DNA of 64,000 nucleotides from Trachelipus rathkii (GCA_015478945.1 JABUQX010004462.1:1-64000); one strand, 5' to 3'; shown: positions 48,746-62,209, counted from the stretch's first letter. Numbers and translations: made by a program. The notes: generated by a model from the sequence alone, not told the origin.

Positions 48746-49780
48746 TTTGTGTGTTCATATAGCTATATTTTTAGTATTTATAAATTAGCGGGGTTTTAGT
48801 TACAGTAGTTATTTAAGGTTTAAACTGCCGTTAACTACTAAATTATTAAAAGCTGTAGTGGGGTTGGGCGTGTACTTAGCATAGTGTTTTTTTCTTTTAG
48901 TTTGTACTTTGTGTATACTATGTAAAAAAGTTAAATTTTTTTTTGGGAACAAGCCCTAGGATATTTGTGGATTGCTATGAGCAAGTTTAGACTTTGGCGT
49001 ATACTATGCAAGTTTGACAAGCCCTTAGGATGCTTTGTGGATTTGGCTTATGGAACATGTGTTGGTGATTGTGTTCTCGTTTGGTTTGGATGGGACAGTC
49101 TTGATTAGCCCATACGGTTCTTACTGTCTTTTTTTATTTCTGAATGTTTCTAATGTTGACGAGGATGCCATTGTGTGCGGTCTTGTTGCGATTCCCGTGA
49201 AGCTCTAAGGTGGATTTTCTGACTGTAACTAGTTCTCACTAAAAATGGTATAAGGGGCACTTCCTCGTTACAGGCTGTACCTTAATTTTCGACCTTGCGT
49301 CATTATTCTTCTTACTACTTTTCTGTTCCCTGGTGCCATGTTGGCAACTTTTACCCCCAGCTCTTGGGCTATTTCGGTGCCTCGAGGGCAAGGTGCGGGA
49401 TTGATGGACGATATAAATATAAATAACAAAACATAAATTACAAATGCGCACCATCTAAAAACTGAATCTCTAGCTAATACCTATTAACTTTCTGTGAACT
49501 GTTTTATTTTTCTTCAAATGCTGTCAATAATTCTTCTTTTTCTCTTTCTACTCTCTCATAATTTTATAAATGCTCAGTTTTTGTGGGTGCTGACACAGCA
49601 TTATATATTATATATATATATAATTATATAAATTGGGTATAAATACAAAAGTCCTCCTTTACTCACATTTGGGGGTTCTTTGCCATTTATAATTTATAAT
49701 ATAATATAGTCCATATGATACCCTAATTACTGTAGGCATTTGTACCAGCGTAATATCAAATTTTATACTAATGAACATAA
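48746..49780. other. Mixed sequence after the LINE remnant
   Basis: T/G-rich plus strand. A 71-codon minus-strand frame at 49239-49454 is hydrophilic and unrecognised. No RNA gene or exon is seen. Confidence 0.4.
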
Positions 49781-49784
49781 TGAT

Positions 49785-49985
49785 TATTAATTATTTATAT
49801 TTATTATTATTTATATTATTATTTATTATTATAAATTTTTATATTATTATTATTATTGTTATTATTATAATTTTATAATTATTATTATTATTTTTATTTA
49901 TTAATTATATTTATATATTTATTATATTATATTACTATATTTATTATGTTATTATTTCACTTATAATTAATTATATAGGATTTTA
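49785..49985. repeat. (TTA)n-type low-complexity block
   Basis: TTATTA and ATTATT units over about 200 bases. Confidence 0.8.
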
Positions 49986-50181
49986 AAGTCTCATTATATA
50001 GACTTTGATAAATTTATTAATTATTTTCTTCAAATCATAGCGTTAGATGTGTGCTAAAGGTTCTTAAATATTGCCTTAGTGGTATGCCGTCAAATTATCT
50101 GGGAATATATAATCTTGAATTTAACCGGGATAGAACCGCGATAGGTGAAAAAGGAGTGGAAACGTCGGAGTCCTATGACCG

Positions 50182-50312
50182 TGTTGGTGTGTGTGGGTGT
50201 GTATGTGTTGTGTGTGTAGTGTGTGTGTGTTGTGTGGGTGTGTGTGTTAGTGTGTGTGGGTGTGTGGTGTGTGTGGGGTGTGTGTGAGGTATTTGTGTGT
50301 GTGTGTGTGGAG
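50182..50312 (+). repeat. Imperfect (TG)n microsatellite
   Basis: About 130 bases of TG with GGTG and TTG interruptions. The Cys/Val-rich frames on the plus strand and His/Thr-rich frames on the minus strand are by-products of this repeat. Confidence 0.9.
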
Positions 50313-50644
50313 ATGTGTAAAGTTTAGTGTAGTATTGCTCGAATGTATTGGATTATTGATACGGATGGTACTACAACGTGTTAAAGTAGCACCGTTACTT
50401 ATGTCAATAGTCCGTTTTTCAGTTGGATATCCCACCCTCACATGGTACAACTTAAACAGGGTCATTAATATGAAAAATATGGTTCAATTCAGAGATATTT
50501 GCTCTGAGGTACAAATGATTATCAAAGGGTTATGGTAATGGGTTTGCCCAAAAATAGATAAGGTTGCTCTAAAGATCAAGGCGCAAAAAATATTGCGTGC
50601 CAGAAATTGACCATGGATAACCTCATAGAGTGGGCGAAATAGGT

Positions 50645-50700
50645 GGTTCCTATCGTTTACGATTCGGTCTTATGGCTTCGCTCGTCGGTAGGCCTCTTTT
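50645..50700 (+). repeat. Dispersed repeat fragment, related to 62572-62600
   Basis: TATCGTTTACGATTC and, 19 bases later, TCGGTAGGCCTCTTTT. The same two blocks occur at 62572-62600 as ATCGTGTTTACGATTC directly followed by ATCGGTAGGCTTTT. The two loci differ by a 19-base insertion or deletion between the blocks. Confidence 0.55.
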
Positions 50701-50718
50701 CAAGGGGCATGCAATAAA

Positions 50719-50845
50719 GGTTCACGGCCAAATATGATGGTCGAGGTATCCAAAAAACTGTCAAGGCCAAATCAATAATGGTTAAGGTCTGGTAAAAATT
50801 AGGCTCAAATAGGTCAATGTCACATAGGGTCAGTCAAGGTCTCTC
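50719..50845 (+). repeat. Degenerate TCAAGG-type motifs at about 20-bp spacing
   Basis: Variants of TCAAGGYC start at 50721 (TTCACGGCC), 50741 (TCGAGGTA), 50761 (TCAAGGCC), 50782 (TTAAGGTC), 50814 (TCAATGTC) and 50834 (TCAAGGTC). Spacings are 20, 20, 21, 32 and 20 bases. The sequence between is not conserved, so this is either an old tandem repeat or a motif cluster. The motif resembles the extended nuclear-receptor half-site TCAAGGTCA. Confidence 0.5.
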
Positions 50846-50934
50846 AGTTTTTAGGATCGAATACGAATAGCCCTTACTGATAAAATAACTTCATCCTCAT
50901 TATACACATATACCCAAATAGCTCACCCTCTAAA

Positions 50935-51252
50935 ATGAGAAAACATGAATGTCCAATAAGAGGCCAAATAATCGAATCCTCGCCCGGAGCAGATCAGTCA
51001 AACACCAGGTGCACTAAATTAGCAATAAAAAATATAAAGATTAAATCTAACACGTCAACTACACCCAACTTTATAAGAAGAAAAGTAGTTCCCAAGAACG
51101 AAATAATGGTAGATACAACTCCTTTGGGTTGCTCTAGCTCATCTGAAAGCTCCCTCAGCCGGACTTCTAACTATACTCTCTTCTCGAACCTATGGATCGC
51201 CCAGATTCCCGGAAAGCGTGATCTGAGAAGCTCGGGTGGCTCAATTAAATAA
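50935..51252 (+). CDS. Unassigned 105-codon ORF
   Basis: An ATG-started ORF in a GC-richer island between the motif cluster and a long AT-rich block. It is basic and Ser/Thr-rich with no hydrophobic segment. Local features are CPIRGQIIESSPGADQSN near the start, KNIKIKSNTSTTPNFIRRK in the middle, a serine run SSSSESSLSRTS and a basic end. There is no known domain. Stops in the same frame close it on both sides, including TAA just before the ATG. It may be a real exon or a chance frame; length and composition favour coding only weakly. Confidence 0.3.
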   Translation: MRKHECPIRGQIIESSPGADQSNTRCTKLAIKNIKIKSNTSTTPNFIRRKVVPKNEIMVDTTPLGCSSSSESSLSRTSNYTLFSNLWIAQIPGKRDLRSSGGSIK

Positions 51253-51289
51253 GTGGAAGGTAGGCAATGAAAGATATATAGTAGTAAAA

Positions 51290-54200
51290 GTTCTAATAAT
51301 AATAATTAATATATAATAATTTAATTAATTCAATATATTAATTTAATTATTCGCTAAAGATTTCCATATATATGAGCTATCCTAATATTAATTTAATATA
51401 TAATAATATATATAATAATATTAAATATACAATATAAATTAATATATATAATTAATTTATATGATATTTATTAAATTTAATTTTTAAGAATCTCAATAAA
51501 TTAATAATATATATTAATAATTAAATAATTAAATTATAATATATAATATAAAATTATTATTATAATTTATTAAATTATTATTAATATAATTTTATAAATT
51601 ATGTAATGAATATATTTTGTAGAATAAATTTAGTAATAATACTTATGTAAAATATACTTTAATAATAATAAATTAATTAATATTAAATATTGTAAATTAA
51701 AAATATATAATAATATAATTAAATATATAATAATTAATAATAAATATATAATAATTAATTATAATATATATATTAAATAATAATTATTATAATTATAATA
51801 TTAAATATATATATAATATATAATAATAATATAAATTATTAATAATTCTAATAGGTTTATAAATAGTAAATACAATTATTAATTTTTTAAATGGTATAAT
51901 ATAATACAAAAATAAGTATAAGTATTAACATAACTATAATTTAAATAAAATAAATTAAATACAATATATTTGTTAAAAATAATACAATTATTAATATTAA
52001 AATAATTAAAAAAAAAATAATAATAGATATATAATTATATAGATATATAATAAATTAAAAATAATTATAATAATATTAAAATTTATATAGAAGTAATAAT
52101 TATATATTATATAAAATTAGTTGCATCTATTTATGGTCGAATGAGTTGCCGTATATTGTTTTTATATATTTAAATAATTAACCTATTAAATTAATTATTT
52201 AATTTGATTAATTTAATTATGACTGAAAATGGAAAAGAAATTTATTTCATTTAATTTAGTTTATTAATTTTTTTTTATATTTATATTTTATATTTCTTAT
52301 TATTTTAAATATTTTTATATTTTTAAATTATTTTAATTTATTTTTATGATGTAATTTATAATATAATTTAATTTATAATTAATTTTAACTTTATATATTT
52401 TAGAATAAATATTATTTATATATATTATATTTATTATTATATTATATTTATTTAATATTGATTTATTATATTATTTTATATATTTATATTATATATTATG
52501 TTTAATTAGTTAATATTGTTAATTTGTTTTGAGGTGGTGTTAGCTTTTAACACCTGTGTCCTACCTATTGTATTACGGCTCCCTCTTTAGTTTGCATTCA
52601 ATATATTAATTTGTATAATATTATTGATTATTTTATAATCTATTAATTTTTTGTTCTATTTTTTATATATTATATATTTATTATATAATGATTATCTAAA
52701 AATTTAATATCAAATATATTATTTAATTATTATCATATAAATATATAATTATTATATTATGTATAAAATAAGTATTATTTTAATGTATATTTATTTTTAT
52801 TATTTATATATTTTAAAATGTATTGTATTATATTAATTATATTTGTTTAAAATTTTTAATTATATTATAATAATATATATTTATTATATATATATTATTA
52901 TATTATATGTTGATTCTGTTCTACTCTATAGATAATGTGGTTATTGTGTGAATATGCATGCTGAGGTGGTATTCTATAACGATATATTTTGTGCAAGTTA
53001 TTTAATTTATTAATTTATATATTAATATATATTATTTAATATTATATATTAATAATTGTTAATATATAATATATTCTTATTAAATCAATTAATTATTATA
53101 TAATTTCCTCTAAAATGGAACCATTTCCTCTAGATATCTATATATCTTATTATTTAATTAATTTATTTTAATTAATTAATAATAAATTATAATCTAGTCT
53201 AGTTATCCTTCAAGTTTATGTAATGTATTAGTGAAATATATATGTTATAGTATTAATATATTACTAGTAGTTTATGTTAAGTTCATTTTGTTCCTACTTT
53301 TAATTATATTAATTAATATATTATTTAATTATTATATTCTTAGTATTTAATATATATTAATTACACTATATACATTTAACTTTTATTTAATATACTAGGA
53401 TGGTGATTTATTATTTAAGTGTGTATTTAGGACTTGAATGGTATTTTCCTAAAATATTCACTGAAGGTTAGTATCCTTTTTTTTTAAAATAGTTTATGAT
53501 AATGTAATTTGTTATTTACTACTGTAAGTTTATTAGGATAAGCTATTTAAATAAATAGAAATGTATATTATTTAGTAATTTATATTTAAAGTATATTTCC
53601 ATAATAATTTAGGTTTGAATAACATATAATATTTATTAATTAATTATTTTTGGATCATTTTTTCACTTACTTCTACTCTGTTATCTTCTAATGAATATAA
53701 ATTCTCAAATGCTATGATTGGTTAGCTTGGTTAAGTTTTTTATATCATTATATTATATTAATTATTGTGAGTATAATAGGCCTAAATTCATGTATTACCT
53801 TGTGTTATTCTGGGTAAGTCATTAATATATATAACGGCAATTATTAAATTTTTTCTATGCGGGTAGTATACTGATTATATAAATATTCTATCTAATTCTT
53901 TCACTCTAGGGATCGTAACTCGAATCATATTATGATAATTTTTTTTATTTTTGATATCTTGAACTACATTTTAAAGAAGTATCTTTTTTATTTATTCTCA
54001 TTTGTAGTTTCGTCTTCTATTTTCATCTTTATTCATTATTCTACTGTTTTTCTTCATTCGGTATCTATTCCATCTATCTATTAATTATTTATTATTTAAT
54101 AATATTATTATGATATATTATATTTTAATATTATATATTATTATTCTCCTCTTTATTATTAAAATAGTATCTTCCATATAAATTATATTTATATTATATT

Positions 54201-55480
54201 AAATTATTATATTTAATTTAATTAATTTATATATTTATATTTATATAATTTATATATATATATATATTATTAAATATATTATAATATTATTTAATATAAT
54301 ATAATTATATATATTATATGTTTTAATAATATATATTTAATTATAGAATATTTATTATTATAATATTATATAATTATTATTATTATATATTATATATTTA
54401 ATTAATTATATATAATTCTAATTTATATAATTATTTATTTATATTATATTATTATTTATAATTTATATTATTATATTTATATAAATATATATTATTATAT
54501 ATTATATATTATTTATACTTGATTTTAATTATATATATTTTAATATTACCCTTATTATTTTGCCTAATTATATATTTACTTAGAACTCTAATAGAAAATT
54601 ATCTTATTTATATTTCTGATTATTATTACTACATTATTTAATACTGTATACAGTTCGATAATTAAAAATTAATTATATTATTTAAATATTATTTTTATAT
54701 TATTATTTCTTATATAATATTATTAATTATTATTATTATATAATTTATTATTAATTATTATTATATTATTATATATATTATTATTATTTAAAATAAAATA
54801 ATATAATATTATATTATTATTATATTATTCATATTTTATTCTATATCTATTTGTTATTATTATTATTATATTTCTATATTATTATATTATTATTATTATT
54901 TAATATATATTATATAATTATTATTTATAATATATATAATATATTATTATATTTATATATAATTATTGTTATTAAAATAATTATTTGTATACCTTATGAT
55001 AGAAGTTTAATCAAATTAATATATAATTAAATTAAATAAAATTAAAATTAAATTATAGAATAAATAATTTAGATATTAAAATATATTAAATGGTTAAAAA
55101 TTAAATTATAATAATTAAATTAATTAATTTAAATTAAGTAATTTAATATGATTAATTAGTGATTAATGTAAGCTTAATAATAATAAACCCATAATAATAA
55201 TAATATCTCTATATATTAATTAAATTTTTAATATAAAATTCTCTATCAAATCTCAACTATATTCCATACTAGATATATTAATAAATTAATTAATTATATT
55301 AATATTTAGATTTATAATAATTATTATATATAAATTAAATAATATTGTATATAAATATTTTATATAATAATTATATTATATATATTACAGTTCTATTTAT
55401 ACATATATTATTATAATTATTAAAATACTTTTAGAAAGAGCAAATATATAAATTTATATATCCCATTCTATTATTTAAAT
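51290..55480. repeat. Four-kilobase AT-only low-complexity region
   Basis: Almost entirely A and T. The plus strand is A-leaning up to about 52130 and T-leaning after about 52250. Small islands with G and C occur near 52530-52600, 52915-52990, 53380-53480 and 53660-53960; none holds a recognisable gene. Confidence 0.8.
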
Positions 55481-56755
55481 TTTAAATTTTGATCATTGAT
55501 TTTAACTGATTCACTTTAAAAACTACCTTTGATATTTTAATAAATAATTTTAGATTTATAATTAAATATAAAATAATTATTATAGTTAATTCATTTTTAA
55601 AAGAAAAGGGGAAAAAATTATAATTATAAATAGAAATATGATTATTATTATATAAATATACATATGGGTGAGAATAATTAACATTATGAAACATATATAA
55701 TAAATCAAACTCAAGAATATTACTTAAATTATTGAAAATGTTATGTGCCAATATGATACTATACATAATTAAATTATTTATTGCATTTATTTAAGTGTAT
55801 AAAACAATTTAACTAACAAGAATAAAATAAATTTAATTTTTCATTTCAGGTTTTAATTTTTGTTAAAATTAAAATAAAAAGCGTTTAAAAATTAAAATGA
55901 CTTCAATCTGAAAGACAAAATTTATTTTAAATAAATATATAATGAAATAAATGAATATTTAAATAATCAAAAATTATTAAAATGATTTTATGAATGATGA
56001 ATATGAAGTAGAAAAGAGCAAAAATGTTGAGACGGTGAGAGTATGTTATAAAAGCTTAATATTTTTATTATAATTTATATAAAAAAAAAAAAAACGAAAA
56101 ATTATAAAAACCAAAAAAATTTGAAGAAAACAATGTAATTAGACATTAGTATACTACATTTTCATCAGTTGTTGTCATCATCACTATTGTTAGACCATCA
56201 GTAGCCCGTTAAAACATCATTCTCACATGCAAATGGAATACTAATGAATTCTCTCTTATATGTTTTAAGTGTATCATATTCAGTAGAGTCTCAAATCAAT
56301 CAATTTTTGGGCGTTATCTTTTGAGTTCTCCAAAGAAGGTCTTCTTTTTTAATTCCGGATTCTACATTTACTAAACTTTTTTCGTCCTAGAGAGCTATGA
56401 GGCAGAATCTCACTCTGGTAAAAGATTTCAATAGTAAGCATTTCTCTCTTTCAATTTTAATAACATAATTCTATTTGATCAGCTAAACATTAAGTTTTTC
56501 ACACAAGCTATGATTTAGATCACTTCAACTCACGTCTGATCTTCAGCTATTTCAACGATGAGTCTATAATTTACGGAACAGTAGAGTGAGAAAATTAATA
56601 TATGTATCTTTTTCTTTTATTCCAATAGATAGTGTCTTAGTACATGAAATAAATATACTATCGAGTATGGTGATTGTAGTAAGTACATCAGTAATTTTAC
56701 AGCAGAATTAACGTACTTACAACTTCCGTATGGTACAAAATTTAACTCGTCCTAG
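55481..56755. other. AT-rich sequence, no gene recognised
   Basis: The 94-codon minus-strand frame at 55482-55766 is rich in Ile, Asn and Tyr and is explained by AT content. From about 56110 the sequence is more complex but shows no conserved coding motif. Confidence 0.4.
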
Positions 56756-56935
56756 ATTGATATTTTCGGCCCAATATACAATATGGCGGTAAACAATTGC
56801 GCAGTGATATGCAGAGGAATGCCAAAATACCTGTTAGAATACATATCCATATCTGGTAGAATATTTGCATTCGTAATGTTAATTCTGCATAATCAGAAAA
56901 TTTTTCTTAATTTTAAATTTTTCAGTTTCAAGTAA
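56756..56935 (+). CDS. Candidate exon with one membrane segment (unassigned)
   Basis: After TCGTCCTAG, a possible splice acceptor, 59 codons stay open to TAA at 56933-56935. The sequence starts IDIFGPIYNMAVNNCAVICR, continues GMPKYLLEYISISGR, and has a hydrophobic run IFAFVMLIL that could cross a membrane. Composition is richer in GC than the surroundings. I do not recognise a family. An ATG lies at codon 10. Without RNA data or a homologue it stays a candidate. Confidence 0.25.
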   Translation: MDIFGPIYNMAVNNCAVICRGMPKYLLEYISISGRIFAFVMLILHNQKIFLNFKFFSFK

Positions 56936-57239
56936 ATGACGAGGGTCACCCGAGAAATTCAGTTTTCTTGTTTGGCCGATAAAGCAATGTGTAATTCTCC
57001 TGATGTCGCCTACAATTTTTTAACATTTTTCTCTGTCGTCTCCCGATATGCCAAACGCACCGAAACCACTGGACACGCGGAGAGAGGAAAATCATGAATA
57101 AAAAAATCTGTTCGGCCATGTGTGCTTTCCCTCATAGAAAGTAATATATTAAATGTAAATATATAAACTAAGATTTACTGATTATCTATATCATGTGATT
57201 ATAAAAGTATAAGAATATTTATATAAATATATATTATAT

Positions 57240-57480
57240 TTCGTTGATAAGTAGCTCTAGGAGGGGGTGTTATTATATATAATATCATTATATAATAATA
57301 TTAATATAATAATTATATATTATATATTATAAATGTTATTCCAAATAATAAATATTTATGTATATTGATGTTTTAATGATACTGATTATAAGTAGTAATT
57401 ATATCTTGTTATAAATATAAGTAGTGTATATTTATTATATTGATATATAATATTTTCATATTCGATAATTATATTCTTAC
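57240..57480. repeat. AT-rich low-complexity block
   Basis: TATAAT and ATTATA units, interrupted by a GC island at 57250-57272. Confidence 0.65.
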
Positions 57481-57497
57481 ATAATATAATTTTTTAG

Positions 57498-57763
57498 ATG
57501 AGAGGATTGAGATGGTTGGAGGGCCCCCATGGTGTGCAAAGAATGTTGACAGAATTCTCGAAATATGAAATTCAGAAGGTGATATATAGAAGAGACATAA
57601 TATATCAATATCCATTGACATAATGAAATGTATTTTGATGATGGGATAAATGTTCCTCTGGATCAAGAAAGGCATTTACAATCCTGCACAGATGCCCCAT
57701 TTAATGGTTGATCTAGCTGATAGACATGAGGGAATATTCGATGATGGAAATAATTTTAACTGA
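57498..57763 (+). CDS. Candidate exon(s), frame broken (unassigned)
   Basis: ATTTTTTAG at 57489-57497 would make a good splice acceptor. It is followed by 41 open codons (57498-57623; WLEGPHGVQRMLTEFSKYEI near the start). In another phase 57650-57763 encodes IKKGIYNPAQMPHLMVDLAD and ends in TGA. A third phase is open over about 57620-57705 (EMYFDDGINVPLDQERHLQS). So the island keeps several frames open, and I cannot say which, if any, is used. No family is recognised. A decayed transposon ORF is an alternative. Confidence 0.25.
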
Positions 57764-57779
57764 GAATTAGGTGAATGAT

Positions 57780-57970
57780 AATATAAGTATAATAATATAT
57801 ATATATATATTATATATAATATATATATAATATAAATATAATAAAATATTAATATATATATATATTATATATATATAATATAATTATATAATAATGAATT
57901 AATAATAATATAAATTATAAGTTAAATTAATATATATAAATATTATAAATTAATAAAATTCAAAAATATA
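57780..57970. repeat. AT microsatellite block
   Basis: TATATA and TAATAT units with no G or C over long runs. Confidence 0.8.
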
Positions 57971-58399
57971 TTTAAATTGTAGTGGAACGATAAAGTAAAT
58001 GAGCCTTCTTTCACAACATTAAACTATTTATATCACACTAAGCAGTAATACAGCAATAAATTGAAGCAGATAAAATGAATGTATAATAATGTAAATATAA
58101 AGATGACTTACTTTTGTAAATGGCTCTGCTAGTAATAGAGTTTTCCCTTCGAGATTCACTATAATTAATACACATTCCCAACTAATAATCAAATGAACTA
58201 ACTCCAATACATACATAGTAGTAATGAGATTAATAGATAATGCGAAATAATAATAAGATGAGCTATAGATGCTCGACATAGTCAGATAATAATTGAGAGT
58301 GAATGAAGTAATTCAGGATGTGAGATTAATTCAATAACTGTGATATAGATGAAGTGGCAAGTTGTATCAATCCCCTAAATGGAATAGATATGAATTACA

Positions 58400-59660
58400 G
58401 ATAGATAAGCAGAGACTTGGAGAGAATCAATAGAAGACTGAATAATAATAATACGGAAATAGTACCCAACTACTACGCATAATAAATAAAATAATTCAAG
58501 CAGAAATGTGCCGTATAGCAAGTGGAATGAGAGGAGAAAATGAATAAGAGATAGAGGACGGCCCGGAGCGGTTCGTCGTTATATGACAGTTAATAATAAT
58601 AATTAATATAATAATAATGTGAGCTCCGATAAAGATGAGATAATAATAATAATTAATAATAAATAAGATAATAAATATAGTGATAATAATTAATTTATAA
58701 TGTTATCACCATAATAATAGTAGGATATATAACTCACCATCACTCACATAATGATCATGAGATATTGAATAATCAACACTTAATATCTTAATGAGGATTA
58801 CCACGTGGTTGAATAATTGATGATGAACTATGTGAGATATAAACGAATTACCATCACATCATAGATGAGACTGATAAGTTAATAATAACTCGACTAAGTA
58901 AATTAATGAGAATAATCAATCGAATGCGGTAATAGTAGATAATAGATTGGAATACTCCTCGATCACTCATATCTCTCACTTCGGCGTAATGAGGAGTGAG
59001 CTGAGAGCGTATAATATGATCATATAACAGTGATAATCAAATAGACTACCACTAGGTGGATGCTGTAATCCAGATAATAATATGAATAGATGGAATAGGT
59101 AAAGTAATCCACCATGACATAATAATAATGGAGAGTTAATAGATATCAATATATAATGAATGATGCAAAAGCACAATAATACAATGTAGAGCACTAATAA
59201 GTATAGAGTACATAGATAATAATTCAATAAATAAACATAATAATAATCCCATAATAATAGATAACGCTAATAATAATAATATATAAGTAATAATAATCAC
59301 GGTACACTGGGCATCAATCGAGTATAATAATGAATAGATTACATCACAATGAAAGTCAGCCCACATAAAATATAATCCAATAGATAAAAATAATTAATAA
59401 CTATTAATAACTAATAATTAATGAAATGAATACCATAATCACATAATAATTATAATCATACAATAAATAATACAGTAAGTAATAATTAATATATAATAAT
59501 AATACAATATAAAATGAGATAATAATAATAAAGTTACAAAATCATATAATAGATAATATATTAAATTAATAATGATAATAATAATAATGAATGAATAATA
59601 ATAATAATAATACATAATAATAATAATTATAAAATATATAATAATAATAATAAAAACAAA
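58400..59660 (+). repeat. (AAT)n-rich low-complexity region
   Basis: AATAATAAT units dominate, mixed with GATGAG/GAGATAA-type words up to about 59390 and nearly pure AAT from 59560 to 59655. Minus-strand Leu/Ile/Ser-rich frames here are by-products of the repeat. Confidence 0.75.
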
Positions 59661-60620
59661 TTTTTAAATCTCACTGTTTTTATATACCTCTAATTAGACA
59701 GCTATCGAAGAATTCTGGTCTACATTCATTTTGAGTGGTATAGATACTAAACACTGAGATTACTCGTGAAATGAGACGTTTCTCTATGACAATTCATTTT
59801 ATTTTAGCCTGGCTCAATATTAAGGATTTGGGGTCCCACCTCCCAACCTTTTCTATGTATTCGCAATATGATTTAACATCAAAGGCACCAAGTCTCGGCC
59901 GGAAATTTTAGAAATTATACTGAATTTCGGTAGAAAACTTGTAGTCTTCATAGAAGAGGGTTGAGGAACTCTCACCATCAACACACTCGCGTATAGTGTC
60001 AACAGTGATTCATCCGCGGTGAGTTTAGCATGAGAAACACGTAGATATTGTAAAAATCACAATCAACTATACTTATATGAAGATGTCATAGCTAAGGCAA
60101 CCCTGGTACGCAATTTGTAAATAGACAGTATACGTATGTAATAATGACACACTGCAGTGAATTTTACCTCTATTGTGGTGTTATTCATTGCTGAAATTAA
60201 GCTTAGACTTGAAATTAGATTACCTGCAGTGTATCACTATATTCCTAACTCTCAACAGCGACCACAAACGTGGTCGACAGAGTTTTCGTGCCGTGCTAAG
60301 AACCCGTCCGATATCAGGCCCTGTACCCCGCGAAGGAAAGGGCACTTGAACCTTGTAACACAATGTAGACCTCACGCTATAAATTAAACAAACTGACAAG
60401 AAAACCTCAAAAAAACCCATCTAATCACTCATAGCTAATATCATCAGTCTGATTCAATCACTAGTAGATTTTCTAATGTGCATAATGTTCCGAACTGTGT
60501 GCACGAATGAATACTGGGGAGCATGAGGTTGATGGTTCATTGGTAGCGAAAAGGGAGTGATTGCAGCATAACGGCTATTAATCAAGCATCATCACAGAGT
60601 GGTTTGAAAATGAAATGACT
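59661..60620. other. GC-richer island, no gene recognised
   Basis: Overlapping frames on both strands at 60157-60387 (+, 76 codons) and 60220-60420 (-, 66 codons) show no recognisable domain. No tRNA or other RNA structure is evident. Confidence 0.4.
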
Positions 60621-60624
60621 TATT

Positions 60625-61360
60625 TTTATAATATATAATTCTATTCTATTGAATATATAATATATATATATAATTAGATCGATATTATTTATATATAATA
60701 TAGTAGTATACAAAATTTATATATCATAAATTTATATATATAGATATATATATATAACTATTTATTTTATTATATTTTATATAATGAATTAATATTATTA
60801 TAATTTTTATAATATATATTATAATAATCATTAATATATATATTATAAATTAATTTTAATACATTTCTACAAAAAATATAGCAAAAACGATAATAGTTTT
60901 ATAATTCATTAATTATAAATATGTATATATGTTAATTATTTAGCTTAACATTAGGACTTTAATAAAATATTGTTATATATTAATATCGACCAGTGAGTCT
61001 TCAAACCGCTCACTTCCTTCTCCAATAATAATTTAAATGCATTTTTACATTATATATCTTGTAGTGTTTCAAAGTGATTATATTTTAATAATATATCTTT
61101 GATACATTTTAATAAATATGTAAAATATTTTGTAAGATAATGTGTAACACTTATGGCCAATTTCTTCTTCATATTAATGTCATATTTAAATAATATATTA
61201 TAAATATAGATGATATTAATTATTTATTATAGATTTCAATTAAAGGAAGTTAAAATATGTATATATTTATATTTAATTAATATATATATAATTATTATAT
61301 TATATATATATTATTATAATTTTATTAATATTAAATATTAATACTACAATATTACAAGTA
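60625..61360. repeat. AT-rich low-complexity DNA
   Basis: TA and TTA repeats at 60625-60870 and 61190-61350, with AT-rich unique sequence between. Confidence 0.7.
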
Positions 61361-62209
61361 TAATTCACTAAATGACATATGTTCATTTAACACATATATA
61401 TCTTGTACATAAAGCGATAAAGATAAAGACCAGCAATAAACATATACCACCATACCAATCCGATTCTATAATCAACTTATCTTATAAACTAATAATGCTA
61501 ATATACATATCAATACATAAATTAATCAGAATAGACAAATATAAAAATAAAAACTTCCAAGGACTTCTTTATCACAACATAATATGACTGGTCTGCATAT
61601 TAAGGATGTCAAAGAAATTCAAATGAGATAGAAAAATTATATAATTATCAGTAGAATATATTATAAATAATATAAAATAGTTATATTATATGATTTATTA
61701 AAAGTCTAAAATCATTTCAGGGCGCATGAAAAGGCATTCGGATTATTATAATGGTGTATAAAATTGCGTACAAATGTAAAATATATTTTTCCTTCCTCAT
61801 TTAACCGATTCCTATTAAAAATTTTTAGTGAGTCATTTGATGTGAGTTAATGTAAGGCATACTAGAGTACTTGATGATTCTTATTCAAATATGTCTGATT
61901 GGTGCAAACACTTCAAAAGATAAAAATCGTGTTCGTTAGAAAATTATGATTAATTTTCCTATCAATTATTTTATTGGTTATTATATGAAAATATATTTTC
62001 TTTAACAAGTTCATAATTTTTGTGACATACGTAATATATTGTGATTAATAAAATGGGGGATGGATAAGGTAATAATGAATGTTCATTGATGTTATTTATA
62101 AATTATATTATTATATATATTTTGGTGGTTTGGTTGTTTTAAGTTAGCGTGCAAACCAAAGGATTATATGATATCCAAATAAGTATTGCTCAGTATTTCT
62201 CTACATCAC
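61361..62209. other. AT-rich unique sequence, nothing recognised
   Basis: A 71-codon plus-strand frame at 61372-61587 is Ile/Lys-rich and fits chance in AT-rich DNA. Confidence 0.4.

Noticed and set aside
50051..50538. Cys/Val-rich and His/Thr-rich ORFs around 50.1-50.5 kb
   Set aside because: They are translations of the TG microsatellite and its flanks.
56756..56860. Similarity of the PKYLLEY stretch to bacterial ABC exporter segments
   Set aside because: Only a few residues agree, no ATP-binding motifs follow, and the flanks are eukaryotic AT-rich DNA.
58028..59366. Leu/Ile/Ser-rich minus-strand ORFs resembling membrane proteins
   Set aside because: They arise from AAT/GAT-type low-complexity DNA, which reads as Leu, Ile and Ser on the complement.
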